DNA from: Gluconobacter potus
Lineage (GTDB): Bacteria; Pseudomonadota; Alphaproteobacteria; Acetobacterales; Acetobacteraceae
Direction: 5' to 3'
Assembly: GCF_015244705.1 (NCBI RefSeq)
Contig: NZ_JABCQF010000003.1
Coordinates: 244,782-308,781 of the forward strand
DNA length: 64,000 nt
The notes beneath the pieces are model-generated. The model saw nothing but the letters and a program-made list of their open reading frames with translations, was not told the origin of the DNA and searched no databases. The position numbers and the translations under genes are program-made. This document shows, piece after piece, positions 1-7,971 of the stretch. How positions within the stretch are numbered: the stretch's first letter is position 1; each line of letters opens with the position of its first letter.

Positions 1-1087
1 GCGCATGCAGGTTCCCCGCCACGGACTGCGCGGTCGCCCCCCAGCCCGTGAACAGATCGGCCCGGCCGGCGCCCTTGATGTCCGTCCCGATATCCTGAGC
101 AAACACCAGATGATCCCAGGTCACAGGCTGACCCGCCCCATAAGGCAGCTTCGTCTCGACCCACAGCGGCATCGCAAACGGCACCACGGACCGGTCCACC
201 GCCACAGAGCGCCCGGCCGTCAGAGGCATCCCGAATGCCCCTTTCGGACCCTGCGCCAGATTGCCGTCATCACGGCGGAAGAACACATAATTCGGATTGC
301 GCTCCATGACGGACATCATCCGATCCGGATGCGCTTCCAGCCAGGTGCGGATGCTGTCCATGCTGACACCATCCGCAGGCAGTTCCCCGTCCTGCACCAG
401 AACACGCCCGAGCGGCACATAAGCCTGCCCGTTGCGCCCGTCATATCCGACACGCACCTGCCCACCATCCGGCAGGATCAACCGCCCCGAACCCTGAATC
501 TGAAGGAAAAAAAGGTCTACCGGACTTTTCAGCCAGGCGATCTCAAGCCCCTGCCCCGCCAGCGCTCCGCCATCAATCGCAGCACGGTCATAATACGGCG
601 CAAACTGGCCGTTGACCCAGCGCCCGTTGACCATCTGGCCATTGGTCGCCTTCGCCCGGACCAGATCGCGCGGACGCCCGTAAACCGGCGTCTGATACGC
701 CCCACCCTGCGTCAGGGATGCCGGGATCTGCGGCTCGAAATACCCGGTATAGAACGCTTCAGTTCCCGCCTCGTAGGGCTGGAACCACGTCTCCAGATAG
801 GTCCGCGCATCCGAAGCCGTCGCCAGCGCCGCGCAGGCATTGCTCCAGTCGGCAGCATGACGCCCATAGGGAATGGCCTCGCTCCCGCCAAGCGCCGTCT
901 CGGGCGGCAACTGCGCCAGACGATGACACTCATCCCGCAGCAGCGGCATCAGGGACGTGAAATCCTCCTGCTCCCATCCGGCGAGCGAGTCATATCCGAC
1001 AGGAGAGAGCGAAAGCGACGAGGGCGCATTCTGCGGCGTGCATCCGCACAGCGCGCCAAGCGTCAGCAGGGTCAGCAGTTTCTTCAT
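1..1087 (-). CDS. mltA: Membrane-bound lytic murein transglycosylase A, C-terminus cut by the window edge
   Basis: MltA cleaves the glycan strands of peptidoglycan to 1,6-anhydromuramyl products from the inner face of the outer membrane. The start is ATG at 1087. The N-terminus is a lipoprotein signal, with lipobox LCGC at residues 13-16, so it is probably lipidated at Cys16. Typical MltA segments follow: YTGYFEP near residue 110, a long domain with QIQGSGR near 190, and AQDIGTDIKGAGRADLF near the edge, which carries the catalytic-type Asp residues of the 3D domain. About 362 residues are visible and the stop lies outside the window, so only a short tail is missing. It is 12 bases downstream of the Tim44-domain gene, consistent with one transcript and with the secB/tim44/mltA neighbourhood common in alphaproteobacteria. 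Confidence 0.9.
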   Translation of the reverse strand, partial: MKKLLTLLTLGALCGCTPQNAPSSLSLSPVGYDSLAGWEQEDFTSLMPLLRDECHRLAQLPPETALGGSEAIPYGRHAADWSNACAALATASDARTYLETWFQPYEAGTEAFYTGYFEPQIPASLTQGGAYQTPVYGRPRDLVRAKATNGQMVNGRWVNGQFAPYYDRAAIDGGALAGQGLEIAWLKSPVDLFFLQIQGSGRLILPDGGQVRVGYDGRNGQAYVPLGRVLVQDGELPADGVSMDSIRTWLEAHPDRMMSVMERNPNYVFFRRDDGNLAQGPKGAFGMPLTAGRSVAVDRSVVPFAMPLWVETKLPYGAGQPVTWDHLVFAQDIGTDIKGAGRADLFTGWGATAQSVAGNLHA

Positions 1088-1099
1088 CGGAGAACGCGA

Positions 1100-1897
1100 T
1101 CAGGCCGGACGCGATGCCGCCAAGCGCCACCGCGCGTCGGACTGCCCCGCCACACGCTCGAACAGCCACAGATCGTGGAACTCGGTCACAGCCTCGGTTC
1201 CGACTACCGGCTCACCCTCACGATCCGTGAGGATATTCACCTGCCGCGACACGATCTTCACCTCGATTCGGCCGATCCGCGCCCCGTCTTCCGAAGACAC
1301 AAGAAAAGCATCCAGAATGGACAGGCTCTCGATCCCGCGCAGATCGCTCCGCTGCGTCTCACCCGCCTGTACCCGCGCATCAATCGCCGAGGAAAAAGAC
1401 TCCATGGAGGCCGGCGTCAGCAGCTTTTCCAGCGCCGTACGGTCGCCGACCGCAAAAGCCGGAACCACCTGACGGAACGTCCCTTCGGCTTCCTTCAGGA
1501 AACCATCGGGCGAAAATCCCGGAAAAACGGACCCGATCTCACCCAGAACCGTCCCGACCCGCGTAGCAGACGCCGGAATTTCATACTCAACGTCAGGCAC
1601 CGCCTGATCGAACACCCCGGGAGCAGTCCCCGGTTTCCCTGCGACCTGCCCCGGCAGTGGCGGCGGCGCGCTCGGACGCGCCGCATCCGGAGCAGCCCCC
1701 TTCTGCGCGCCCGGACCAAACCCGGGCCCCGGACGCTCCTGCCGCACCCCCTGCATCCCGACACGACGGCCAAGAACACGGTACAGCCTCACCCCCAGCG
1801 CCACCGCGAGCACGAACAGGACCACAAGGTCCCAGGGAAAATAATGACCCGCGTGAGCCATGAGGCCGGCGGGGAGATGGATGTCGTCAGAAGACAT
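1100..1897 (-). CDS. Tim44/TimA-domain inner-membrane protein
   Basis: This 265-residue protein has one N-terminal membrane segment (about residues 19-36, LVVLFVLAVALGVRLYR). A Pro/Gly/Ala-rich linker follows to about residue 95. The C-terminal part is a Tim44-like domain beginning at GFSPDGFLKEAEGTF and containing RIGRIEVKIVSRQ and a closing FHDLWLFERV...ARWRLAA. Tim44-like domains bind proteins or lipids at membranes; the bacterial family is poorly defined, so no specific reaction is assigned. It diverges from secB across 193 bases and is followed by mltA, an arrangement widespread in alphaproteobacteria, which suggests a job in envelope protein traffic. The domain call is firm; the function is inferred. 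Confidence 0.85.
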   Translation of the reverse strand: MSSDDIHLPAGLMAHAGHYFPWDLVVLFVLAVALGVRLYRVLGRRVGMQGVRQERPGPGFGPGAQKGAAPDAARPSAPPPLPGQVAGKPGTAPGVFDQAVPDVEYEIPASATRVGTVLGEIGSVFPGFSPDGFLKEAEGTFRQVVPAFAVGDRTALEKLLTPASMESFSSAIDARVQAGETQRSDLRGIESLSILDAFLVSSEDGARIGRIEVKIVSRQVNILTDREGEPVVGTEAVTEFHDLWLFERVAGQSDARWRLAASRPA

Positions 1898-1975
1898 GAA
1901 AGCCTGTGTTTCGCAGTGTTCGGTTAAAGATCCGTTGACCTACAGATAGGGTGCAATCCGTCCGATCTCAACCAT

Positions 1976-2006
1976 CTGTCCGCCAGAACCGTGTCTTGGC
2001 GGACAG
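1976..2006. promoter_or_regulatory. 10-bp inverted repeat between the tim44-like gene and secB
   Basis: CTGTCCGCCA at 1976-1985 is exactly complementary to TGGCGGACAG at 1997-2006, with an 11-base loop. It lies 85 bases before the secB start in the 193-base divergent gap. No T tract follows on either strand, so a classical terminator is unlikely. It could be an operator or a leader hairpin. Confidence 0.4.
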
Positions 2007-2090
2007 CAGACATCATGCTACCGCCGGGGGATCGCAATCGTTCCAATCGATGTCCGCCACGGGCCCAGCCCCTGCGGAACCGGAGACTGT

Positions 2091-2612
2091 ATGTCAGAGA
2101 ACACCCCCGACAACGCTGCCCTGGGCCAGGAAAACGTGCCGGCCATGCCGCTGGCCATCAACCTGCAGTACACGAAGGACCTGTCCTTTGAAGTCCCGGC
2201 CGGCGCTTCCATTTTCGCAACACTGCGCTCTGCTCCGCAGATTTCCGTCAACATCGACGTCCAGGCCAACCGTCTGGAAGAAGACCAGGCTGTTTATGAA
2301 GTCGCCCTGGCCGTCCGCGCCGAAGCCGCCGAGCCGCCGGCACAGGAAGGTGGACAGGCCGGTCGTACGGTGTTCATCGCCGAGCTGACCTACGCCGCCG
2401 TCGTGACGCTGAACAACCCGCCGCAGGAACTCATCGAGCCGATCCTGCTGGTTGAAGTTCCGCGCCTGATCTTCCCGTATGTCCGCTCCATCGTCAGCGA
2501 CGTCACGCGTGACGGCGGCTTCCCGCCCGTCGTGCTGCAGCCGATCGACTTCGTTGCCCTGTGGCAGGCCAAGCGCGCCCAGCAGTTCCCGGAACCCGCC
2601 GGCGAAGCCTGA
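2091..2612 (+). CDS. secB: Protein-export chaperone SecB
   Basis: SecB is a tetrameric cytoplasmic chaperone that keeps preproteins unfolded and hands them to SecA. The 173-residue product shows the family core: a strand starting LQYTKDLSFEVP near residue 25, the ISVNIDVQANRL strand near 50, VFIAELTYAAVV near 88, and the very conserved EVPRLIFPYVRSIVSDVTRDGGFPP segment near 120-145, followed by LQPIDFVALW. The acidic Ala/Pro-rich N- and C-termini are normal for alphaproteobacterial SecB. ATG at 2091 is preceded by GGAG at 2082-2085. Its stop directly abuts the hemD stop codon on the other strand, with no gap for a separate terminator. Confidence 0.96.
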   Translation: MSENTPDNAALGQENVPAMPLAINLQYTKDLSFEVPAGASIFATLRSAPQISVNIDVQANRLEEDQAVYEVALAVRAEAAEPPAQEGGQAGRTVFIAELTYAAVVTLNNPPQELIEPILLVEVPRLIFPYVRSIVSDVTRDGGFPPVVLQPIDFVALWQAKRAQQFPEPAGEA

Positions 2613-3260
2613 TCAGACTGCTGGCCCGAGCTGCTCCAGCGGATCGGGCCACATCACCGCGCGCCATTCCTTCGGGTCCAGGCGCGCGGCAATGGCCTCT
2701 GACAGACAGAGCGCCCGCACGGCAGACAGCGCCGTGACCTCCTCGGCCCCCAGCGCTTCCCTGAACGCTTCCGCCGTTTTCCCCGAATACAGCAACACGG
2801 AATCGACTCGCCCGCCCCGCAGGGCCCGAGCCGCATCATCAGGCAGAACCGTACGCTTGCAGGCCGCATAAACCTCGACCCGCTGCACGCCCAGATCCTG
2901 CGCCAGCTCCACGCCATACCCCTCGCCACTGGCCAGCAGCACATCCGCGCCCATGATGGCCCGCGACCAGCAGAACGCTGCCAAAGCCCGCGCATCCCCG
3001 TCCGCCGCTTCGACATTCACGAAGCCGTCCCGCCGCGCCCGCGCCGCTGTCTGCGCACCAACGGCCACAACCAGCCGATCCCGAGGCCAGTCCCGCAGCG
3101 CGGGCAGCGCATTCGCACTCGTCACCAGCACGGCCCGGAATGCGCCCGGCGCAACAGGCTCGAATGTCGTGATATCCAGCATCGGACACGCCACAGCCTC
3201 CCAGCCAAGAGCCCGGACTTCCGCCATCGTAGCGGACAGTCCGGGCTCCGGCCGGGTCAC
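2613..3260 (-). CDS. hemD: Uroporphyrinogen-III synthase
   Basis: HemD closes and inverts ring D of hydroxymethylbilane to give uroporphyrinogen III for heme, siroheme and corrinoids. About 215 residues are seen, with the two-lobed pattern of the family: VLVTSANAL near residue 45, VAVGAQTAARARRDGF near 67, and the second-lobe VLLYSGKTAEAF and LCLSEAIAARL segments. The start is uncertain. GTG at 3260 would begin within a VLVTRPEPG strand that normally follows a few extra N-terminal residues, and in-frame coding potential continues upstream to 3316. No ATG, GTG or TTG lies in that extension, so a CTG start is possible. It follows hemC on the same strand within 50 bases, so the two are probably co-transcribed. 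Confidence 0.88.
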   Translation of the reverse strand: MTRPEPGLSATMAEVRALGWEAVACPMLDITTFEPVAPGAFRAVLVTSANALPALRDWPRDRLVVAVGAQTAARARRDGFVNVEAADGDARALAAFCWSRAIMGADVLLASGEGYGVELAQDLGVQRVEVYAACKRTVLPDDAARALRGGRVDSVLLYSGKTAEAFREALGAEEVTALSAVRALCLSEAIAARLDPKEWRAVMWPDPLEQLGPAV

Positions 3261-3310
3261 CAGAACCGCGCGCGCCAGTTCAGGGCGACCCGGTTCAGGC
3301 CGGGTAAGCG

Positions 3311-4360
3311 TCAGGGACGCCTCATTTCATCAAAGATATGGGCCGGCGTGTCGCGGCGAAGTTCGTCCGCAAGCTCGGTCCCCAGACGGGCTGCCTCGAG
3401 CGGCGCCCCTTCGATCTCGCGACGCAGCAGGAAGGTCCCGTCCTCGCTCGCAATCATGCCGCTCAGCTTGAGAACACCATTCTCGATCCGGGCATAACCC
3501 CCGATCGGCGTCCGGCACGAACCGTTCAGCTCCGCCAGAAGCGCACGCTCGGCCGTCGAAACCGCCCGCGCCTCCGGATCCTCGATCGCGGACAGCAGTT
3601 CGCGCAGTTCCAGATCGCTCTCACGAACCGTCACGCCCACAATACCCTGACCCGAAGCCGGCAGCATCTGGTCCGGCTCCAGCACGACATCCACACGGTC
3701 TTCCATACCCAGACGCCGCAGTCCGGCCAGCGCCAGAAGCGTCGCTTCGCACGCCCCGGCCCGCAGCTTGTCCAGTCGCGTCTGCACATTGCCACGCAGC
3801 AGACAGAACCGCAGATCCGGACGCACATGCAGCATCTGCGCCTGACGACGCACCGACGCACAACCGATCAGCGCCCCTTCCGGCAGACAGTCATACGGAT
3901 GCTGCGGATCAACCTTTACATCCCGGTCCCGAAGGATCAGCGCATCGCGCGCATCCTCACGCTTGAGCGTGCAGGCCAGCACCAGACCCGGCGGCAGGTT
4001 GGTTTCCAGATCCTTGAGGCTGTGCACCGCGAAATCGATCCGCCCGGCTGCCAGCGCCTCATGGATTTCCTTGGCAAAAAGCCCCTTGCCGCCGATTTCC
4101 GCCAGACGCTGCACCAGATTGCGGTCGCCTTCGGTGCTGATCTGATATTCCTGAAACGCCCCCATATCGCGCAGGACGGGGCAGAACCGCGTCAGGCGCG
4201 TCAGAAAGTTCCGCGTCTGGACCAGCGCCAGCGGAGACGCCCGCGACCCGACACGAAGAGGGAGCTTGCGGCCGGTAGGCGGCTCAGCGGCATGGGAGCG
4301 GCGGACGGCTTCCGCGGCGACTCTCTGGAGCGCCTCGGAAGGCAGGACGGGAGCATTCAT
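3311..4360 (-). CDS. hemC: Hydroxymethylbilane synthase (porphobilinogen deaminase)
   Basis: HemC polymerises four porphobilinogens on a covalently bound dipyrromethane cofactor. The family pattern is clear: LPLRVGSRASPLALVQT near residue 35, STEGDRN, KGLFAKEIHEALAAGRIDFAVHSLKDLE, GCASVRRQAQ, the RGNVQTRLDKL segment, and the cofactor-anchoring Cys in LNGSCRTPIGGYA near residue 285. The ATG at 4360 gives 349 residues. A GTG at 4384 would add eight, and neither has a strong ribosome binding site. The N-terminus carries about 25 residues more than usual before the first strand. It diverges from tsaD across a 67-base gap and precedes hemD. Confidence 0.95.
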   Translation of the reverse strand: MNAPVLPSEALQRVAAEAVRRSHAAEPPTGRKLPLRVGSRASPLALVQTRNFLTRLTRFCPVLRDMGAFQEYQISTEGDRNLVQRLAEIGGKGLFAKEIHEALAAGRIDFAVHSLKDLETNLPPGLVLACTLKREDARDALILRDRDVKVDPQHPYDCLPEGALIGCASVRRQAQMLHVRPDLRFCLLRGNVQTRLDKLRAGACEATLLALAGLRRLGMEDRVDVVLEPDQMLPASGQGIVGVTVRESDLELRELLSAIEDPEARAVSTAERALLAELNGSCRTPIGGYARIENGVLKLSGMIASEDGTFLLRREIEGAPLEAARLGTELADELRRDTPAHIFDEMRRP

Positions 4361-4427
4361 GAACGGCAGCTTTAGCCCATTCACACGGGACTGTCATGAT
4401 ATGACAGACTCGGCCATAATAAGCCCC

Positions 4428-5525
4428 ATGTCAGCCTCCGCCACTTCTCCATCCGCATCCACGCGCCCCCTTCTGGCCATCGAAACCTCCTGCGACGATA
4501 CGGCCTGCGCCATCCTCGCTTACGACGGCACGATCCTGGCCGAAGGCGTCCTATCCCAGACCGACCATGCCATTCTCGGCGGCGTCGTCCCGGAAATCGC
4601 GGCCCGCGCCCATCTGGACGCCCTGCCCGCACTGGTGGCGGAAGTCCTGAAAAAAGCCTCCCTGACGCTGGCCGACATCGACACTTTCGCCGGCACGACC
4701 GGCCCCGGCCTGATCGGCGGCCTGATCGTCGGCAGTTCCTACGCCAAGGGACTGGCCATGGCGCTGCACCGTCCCTTCGTGGCTGTGAACCATATCGAGG
4801 CCCACATCCTCACCCCGCGCCTCCCCAGCCTGGGTGCTGACCTGCACTTCCCCTACCTGACAATGCTGGTCTCGGGCGGCCACTGCCAGTGCGTCTCGGT
4901 CGAACAGACCGGCCGCTATGTCCGTCTAGGCGGTACGATCGACGACGCTGCCGGAGAAGCCTTCGACAAGGTCGCCAAAATGCTCGGCCTCGGCTGGCCC
5001 GGCGGCCCGGCCCTTGAAAAACTCGCCACCGAAGGCCGCGACGACGCCTACCCGCTCCCCCGCCCCCTCAAGGGCCGCGAAGGCTGCGATTTCTCATTCT
5101 CGGGCCTGAAAACCGCCGTCAGCCGCCTGATCGACACACAGGACCCGACTGGCAGCCGCGACGCCCTTCCGCACCAGTTCGCAGCAGACGTCGCCGCCTC
5201 CTTCCAGCGCGCCGTCGCGGATGTCATGGCCGACCGCGCCGAACACGCCCTGGCCCTCAGCCCGAACGCCACAGCCCTGGTCGTCGCAGGCGGCGTCGCC
5301 GCCAACAAGACCCTGCGCCACGCCCTCGAACAGGTCGCCGCCAACCACCGCATCCCTTTCCTCGCGCCCCCTCTGCGCCTGTGCACGGACAACGCGGTCA
5401 TGGTCGCCTGGGCCGCGCTCGAACGCCTCCACGCGGGCGAAACCCCCAACGAAATCGACACCGCCGCCCGCCCCCGCTGGCCCCTGTCTGAACGCACTCC
5501 CTCCACCCCGGAACACGCCTCTTGA
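4428..5525 (+). CDS. tsaD: tRNA N6-threonylcarbamoyladenosine transferase subunit TsaD
   Basis: TsaD (Kae1/Gcp) transfers the threonylcarbamoyl group to A37 of ANN-decoding tRNAs, together with TsaB and TsaE. Seen here are AIETSCDDTACAIL at the N-terminus, the metal-binding VNHIEAH motif (HxxxH) near residue 120, the MLVSGGH phosphate loop, GLGWPGGP, and a second ATPase motif VVAGGVAANKTLR followed by LCTDNAVMVAW. The ATG at 4428 gives 365 residues; an in-frame ATG at 4401 is possible. The stop TGA overlaps the TTG start of rlmJ, so translation is probably coupled. This is the first gene of a tsaD-rlmJ-gpsA run, and tsaD beside gpsA is a frequent pairing. Confidence 0.96.
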   Translation: MSASATSPSASTRPLLAIETSCDDTACAILAYDGTILAEGVLSQTDHAILGGVVPEIAARAHLDALPALVAEVLKKASLTLADIDTFAGTTGPGLIGGLIVGSSYAKGLAMALHRPFVAVNHIEAHILTPRLPSLGADLHFPYLTMLVSGGHCQCVSVEQTGRYVRLGGTIDDAAGEAFDKVAKMLGLGWPGGPALEKLATEGRDDAYPLPRPLKGREGCDFSFSGLKTAVSRLIDTQDPTGSRDALPHQFAADVAASFQRAVADVMADRAEHALALSPNATALVVAGGVAANKTLRHALEQVAANHRIPFLAPPLRLCTDNAVMVAWAALERLHAGETPNEIDTAARPRWPLSERTPSTPEHAS

Positions 5526-6361
5526 ACTACCGCCACATCTACCACGCCGGAAACTTCGCCGACTGCATGAAGCACGCCCTGCTTCTCGCACTCATCAAGG
5601 CGCTGAAGCGCAAACCCGCAGGCTTCGTCGTCCTCGACACCCATGCCGGATGCGGCCGCTACGATCTGACGTCCGAGGAAGCCGAAAAGACCGGCGAATG
5701 GCGCGCAGGCATCGGCCAACTTCTCAACAGCCCGGCCGCCGCCCCACTTGCGGACTATCTCGACGCCGTGCGCCCCAACGTGCAGGACCGGCACCGCTAC
5801 CCCGGCTCCCCCGCCTTCGCCCGCGCCGAACTCCGCCCGCAGGACCAGCTCATCGCCTGCGAACTGCACCCCGAAGACGTCCGCCCCCTGCGCCGCCTCT
5901 TCCACGCCGATCCGCAGGCCGCAATCCATCACCGTGACGGCTATGAAGCCCTGCGCGCCCTGCTTCCGCCGAAGGATCTCAAGCGCGGCCTCGTCCTCAT
6001 CGACCCGCCGTTTGAAAAGCCGGACGATTTCGCCCGCTGCGCCGATGCCATCGCCCTGATCCGCACCCGTTTCCGCGCCGGGATCATCGCCGTCTGGTAC
6101 CCGATCAAGCACCGCACCCCGGTCCGCGCCTTCTACACAGCGCTTCAGGACGCCGGCATCCGGGACATGCTCGCCTGCGAGTTCCTGCTCCGCCCACCCG
6201 TCGATCCGTCACGCCTGAACGGCTGCGGCCTGCTGGTCGTCAACGCGCCTTTCGGCTTCGAGGACGAGGCCCGCAACATTCTCGAAGCCCTCGCCACCGG
6301 CCTGCGTTCTCCCGAGGCCGAAGACATCCAGATCAACATCGAACGACTGGCAGAAGAATAA
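5522..6361 (+). CDS. rlmJ: 23S rRNA (adenine2030-N6)-methyltransferase RlmJ
   Basis: RlmJ methylates A2030 of 23S rRNA using S-adenosylmethionine. The protein opens with the diagnostic MNYRHIYHAGNFADCMKH, continues with VVLDTHAGCGRYDL (SAM-binding motif I) near residue 40 and ACELHPEDVRPLRR, and has the catalytic DPPFE loop near residue 160, followed by WYPIKHRTPVRAF. Its 279 residues match the family length. The start is a TTG whose last two bases form part of the tsaD stop codon (TTGA at 5522-5525). No separate ribosome binding site is obvious, so reinitiation by ribosomes finishing tsaD is likely. Confidence 0.95.
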   Translation: MNYRHIYHAGNFADCMKHALLLALIKALKRKPAGFVVLDTHAGCGRYDLTSEEAEKTGEWRAGIGQLLNSPAAAPLADYLDAVRPNVQDRHRYPGSPAFARAELRPQDQLIACELHPEDVRPLRRLFHADPQAAIHHRDGYEALRALLPPKDLKRGLVLIDPPFEKPDDFARCADAIALIRTRFRAGIIAVWYPIKHRTPVRAFYTALQDAGIRDMLACEFLLRPPVDPSRLNGCGLLVVNAPFGFEDEARNILEALATGLRSPEAEDIQINIERLAEE

Positions 6362-6363
6362 CC

Positions 6364-7338
6364 ATGACCACACGTCCGCATATCGCCGTCATCGGCGCCG
6401 GAGCCTGGGGAACGGCGCTGGCCTGCGCCACAGCAGCGACAGGCGCGGACGTGACCCTCTGGATGCGCAATCCAGCCCCCCCCGGAACCCGTACCCTCCC
6501 GCGCCTGCCGGACATCACCCTGCCCGAAAACGTCACCATCACCGGAGACTTTCCCCGCAGCGCAGACGTCGCCCTGCTCGTCACCCCGGTCCAGACCGCC
6601 CGCAACGTCTCCGCACGCCTTCAGACCGTGCTCGACCCCGCCGTCCCCGTCGTGACCTGCTGCAAGGGACTGGAACAGGCCACATCCCTCCTGCCGCTCG
6701 ACGTCCTGGCGGAAACCATGCCCGGCCGTCCGACCGGCGTCCTTTCCGGCCCCAACTTCGCCATCGAAGTCGCAAAAGGCCTCCCCGCCGCCGCAACGCT
6801 GGCCTGTACAGACCTCGCTCTCGCGCAGAAACTCACGGCGCTCCTCAACACGTCCAGTTTCCGCCTCTACGCCAGCGATGACGCTGCCGGCGTCCAGCTC
6901 GCAGGCGCTGCCAAGAACGTCATCGCCATCGGCGCCGGCATCACGATCGGCGCAGGCTTGGGCGAAAACGCCCGCGCTGCCCTCATTACCCGCGCCGTCG
7001 CCGAAATCGGCCGCCTCGCCGAAGCCACAGGCGGTCGTGCCACTACCCTCGCAGGCCTCGCAGGCATGGGCGACCTCATCCTGACCTGCACCGGACGCGG
7101 CTCGCGCAACTACAGTGTCGGTCTGGAACTCGGCGAAGGCCGCCCGCTCGCAGACATCCTCGCCTCACGCACCACAGTCGCAGAAGGCGTGCTGACTGCT
7201 CCGGCCATGCTCGCCCTGGCCCGGCAGCACAACGTGCGGGTGCCGATCATGGAAACCGTCACCCGCCTCCTCAACGACGGCGTCTCGATCGAGGAAGCGC
7301 GCCACCTTCTGCTGGACCGCCCCCCGACCCGGGAATAA
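6364..7338 (+). CDS. gpsA: NAD(P)H-dependent glycerol-3-phosphate dehydrogenase
   Basis: GpsA reduces dihydroxyacetone phosphate to sn-glycerol 3-phosphate, the backbone of phospholipids. The Rossmann motif GAGAWGTALA is at residues 11-20. SGPNFAIEVAKGLP near residue 130 and the catalytic-lysine segment AGAAKNVIAIGAGI near residue 180 follow, then AGLAGMGDLILTC and RNYSVGLELGEG. At 324 residues it has normal length. It starts 2 bases after the rlmJ stop, making it the third gene of the tsaD-rlmJ-gpsA run, and it converges on sodC with only 8 bases between the stop codons. Confidence 0.96.
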   Translation: MTTRPHIAVIGAGAWGTALACATAATGADVTLWMRNPAPPGTRTLPRLPDITLPENVTITGDFPRSADVALLVTPVQTARNVSARLQTVLDPAVPVVTCCKGLEQATSLLPLDVLAETMPGRPTGVLSGPNFAIEVAKGLPAAATLACTDLALAQKLTALLNTSSFRLYASDDAAGVQLAGAAKNVIAIGAGITIGAGLGENARAALITRAVAEIGRLAEATGGRATTLAGLAGMGDLILTCTGRGSRNYSVGLELGEGRPLADILASRTTVAEGVLTAPAMLALARQHNVRVPIMETVTRLLNDGVSIEEARHLLLDRPPTRE

Positions 7339-7346
7339 GGCGTGGC

Positions 7347-7871
7347 TCAGTGCAAAACGGCGCAGGCCACGCGATCTCCCGAACCGCCAATCGGCTGGGT
7401 CTGATAATCATCCGGCTTTGCATGAATGACCACGGACGCCCCGTCCGCATCCATCAGCGCCGGCAGCCCATTGCCCCCCCTCAGCGAGACCAGCGTGGAA
7501 TAAAGCTCCACAGTCGCCGTCCCGTCCGCCGCGACATACAGGTTCGGCAGATCCCCGGCATCATTCGCATCCGCCTTCAGCAGACCATGCACAACCGGCG
7601 TCACCGCATGAACATGCGCCCCCGCACTGGTGAATTTCGGAGCCGCACAGCTCCCCTTTTCATGGAAATGAATCCCGTGCCAGCCCGGCGTCAGCCCCTG
7701 GACCTGCAGACGCAGCAGAACCCCCTTGGGCGCTCCCGTCACGTCCACGATCCCGTGCGTGGCCCCATCCGTCCCCTTCAGCTCCCCGCTCACATGCTCC
7801 GCCGCAGACGCCAGAGCAGGAACAGCCATCACAGAGGCCAGAAGAAGGGTCAGGAATCCGGAACGGCGCAT
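7347..7871 (-). CDS. sodC: Periplasmic Cu/Zn superoxide dismutase with an altered zinc ligand
   Basis: SodC dismutates superoxide in the periplasm. ATG at 7871 gives 174 residues with a signal peptide ending near ASA (residues 21-23). Copper ligands are present: His68 and His70 in IHFHEKGSC, bridging His86 in SAGAH, and His150 in VVIHAKPDD. The disulfide pair Cys75-Cys170 and the active-site Arg167 in GDRVAC are present. Zinc ligands His95 (VVHG) and Asp107 (AGDLPN) are present, but the position of the remaining zinc histidine, just before AGD, is Asp104. An upstream in-frame ATG at 7991 is less likely because it would bury the signal peptide. Overall family assignment is firm; zinc affinity may differ. 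Confidence 0.92.
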   Translation of the reverse strand: MRRSGFLTLLLASVMAVPALASAAEHVSGELKGTDGATHGIVDVTGAPKGVLLRLQVQGLTPGWHGIHFHEKGSCAAPKFTSAGAHVHAVTPVVHGLLKADANDAGDLPNLYVAADGTATVELYSTLVSLRGGNGLPALMDADGASVVIHAKPDDYQTQPIGGSGDRVACAVLH

Positions 7872-7971
7872 GGAGAAACTCACAGTCTGATCAGAGGAAG
7901 ATGATAACTGTTCGCATCCTACCCGGATCCAGCCCTCCCATGGATCAGAGATTCGTGAACGCCCCCGCAGC

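Noticed and set aside
5..1927. Long open frame on the + strand across the mltA and Tim44 genes
   Set aside because: It is the antisense of two well-recognised genes in the matching codon phase; its product is Arg/Pro/His-rich and has no domain.
1935..1963. TTGACC at 1935 as a -35 box for secB
   Set aside because: No acceptable -10 hexamer lies 16-18 bases downstream.
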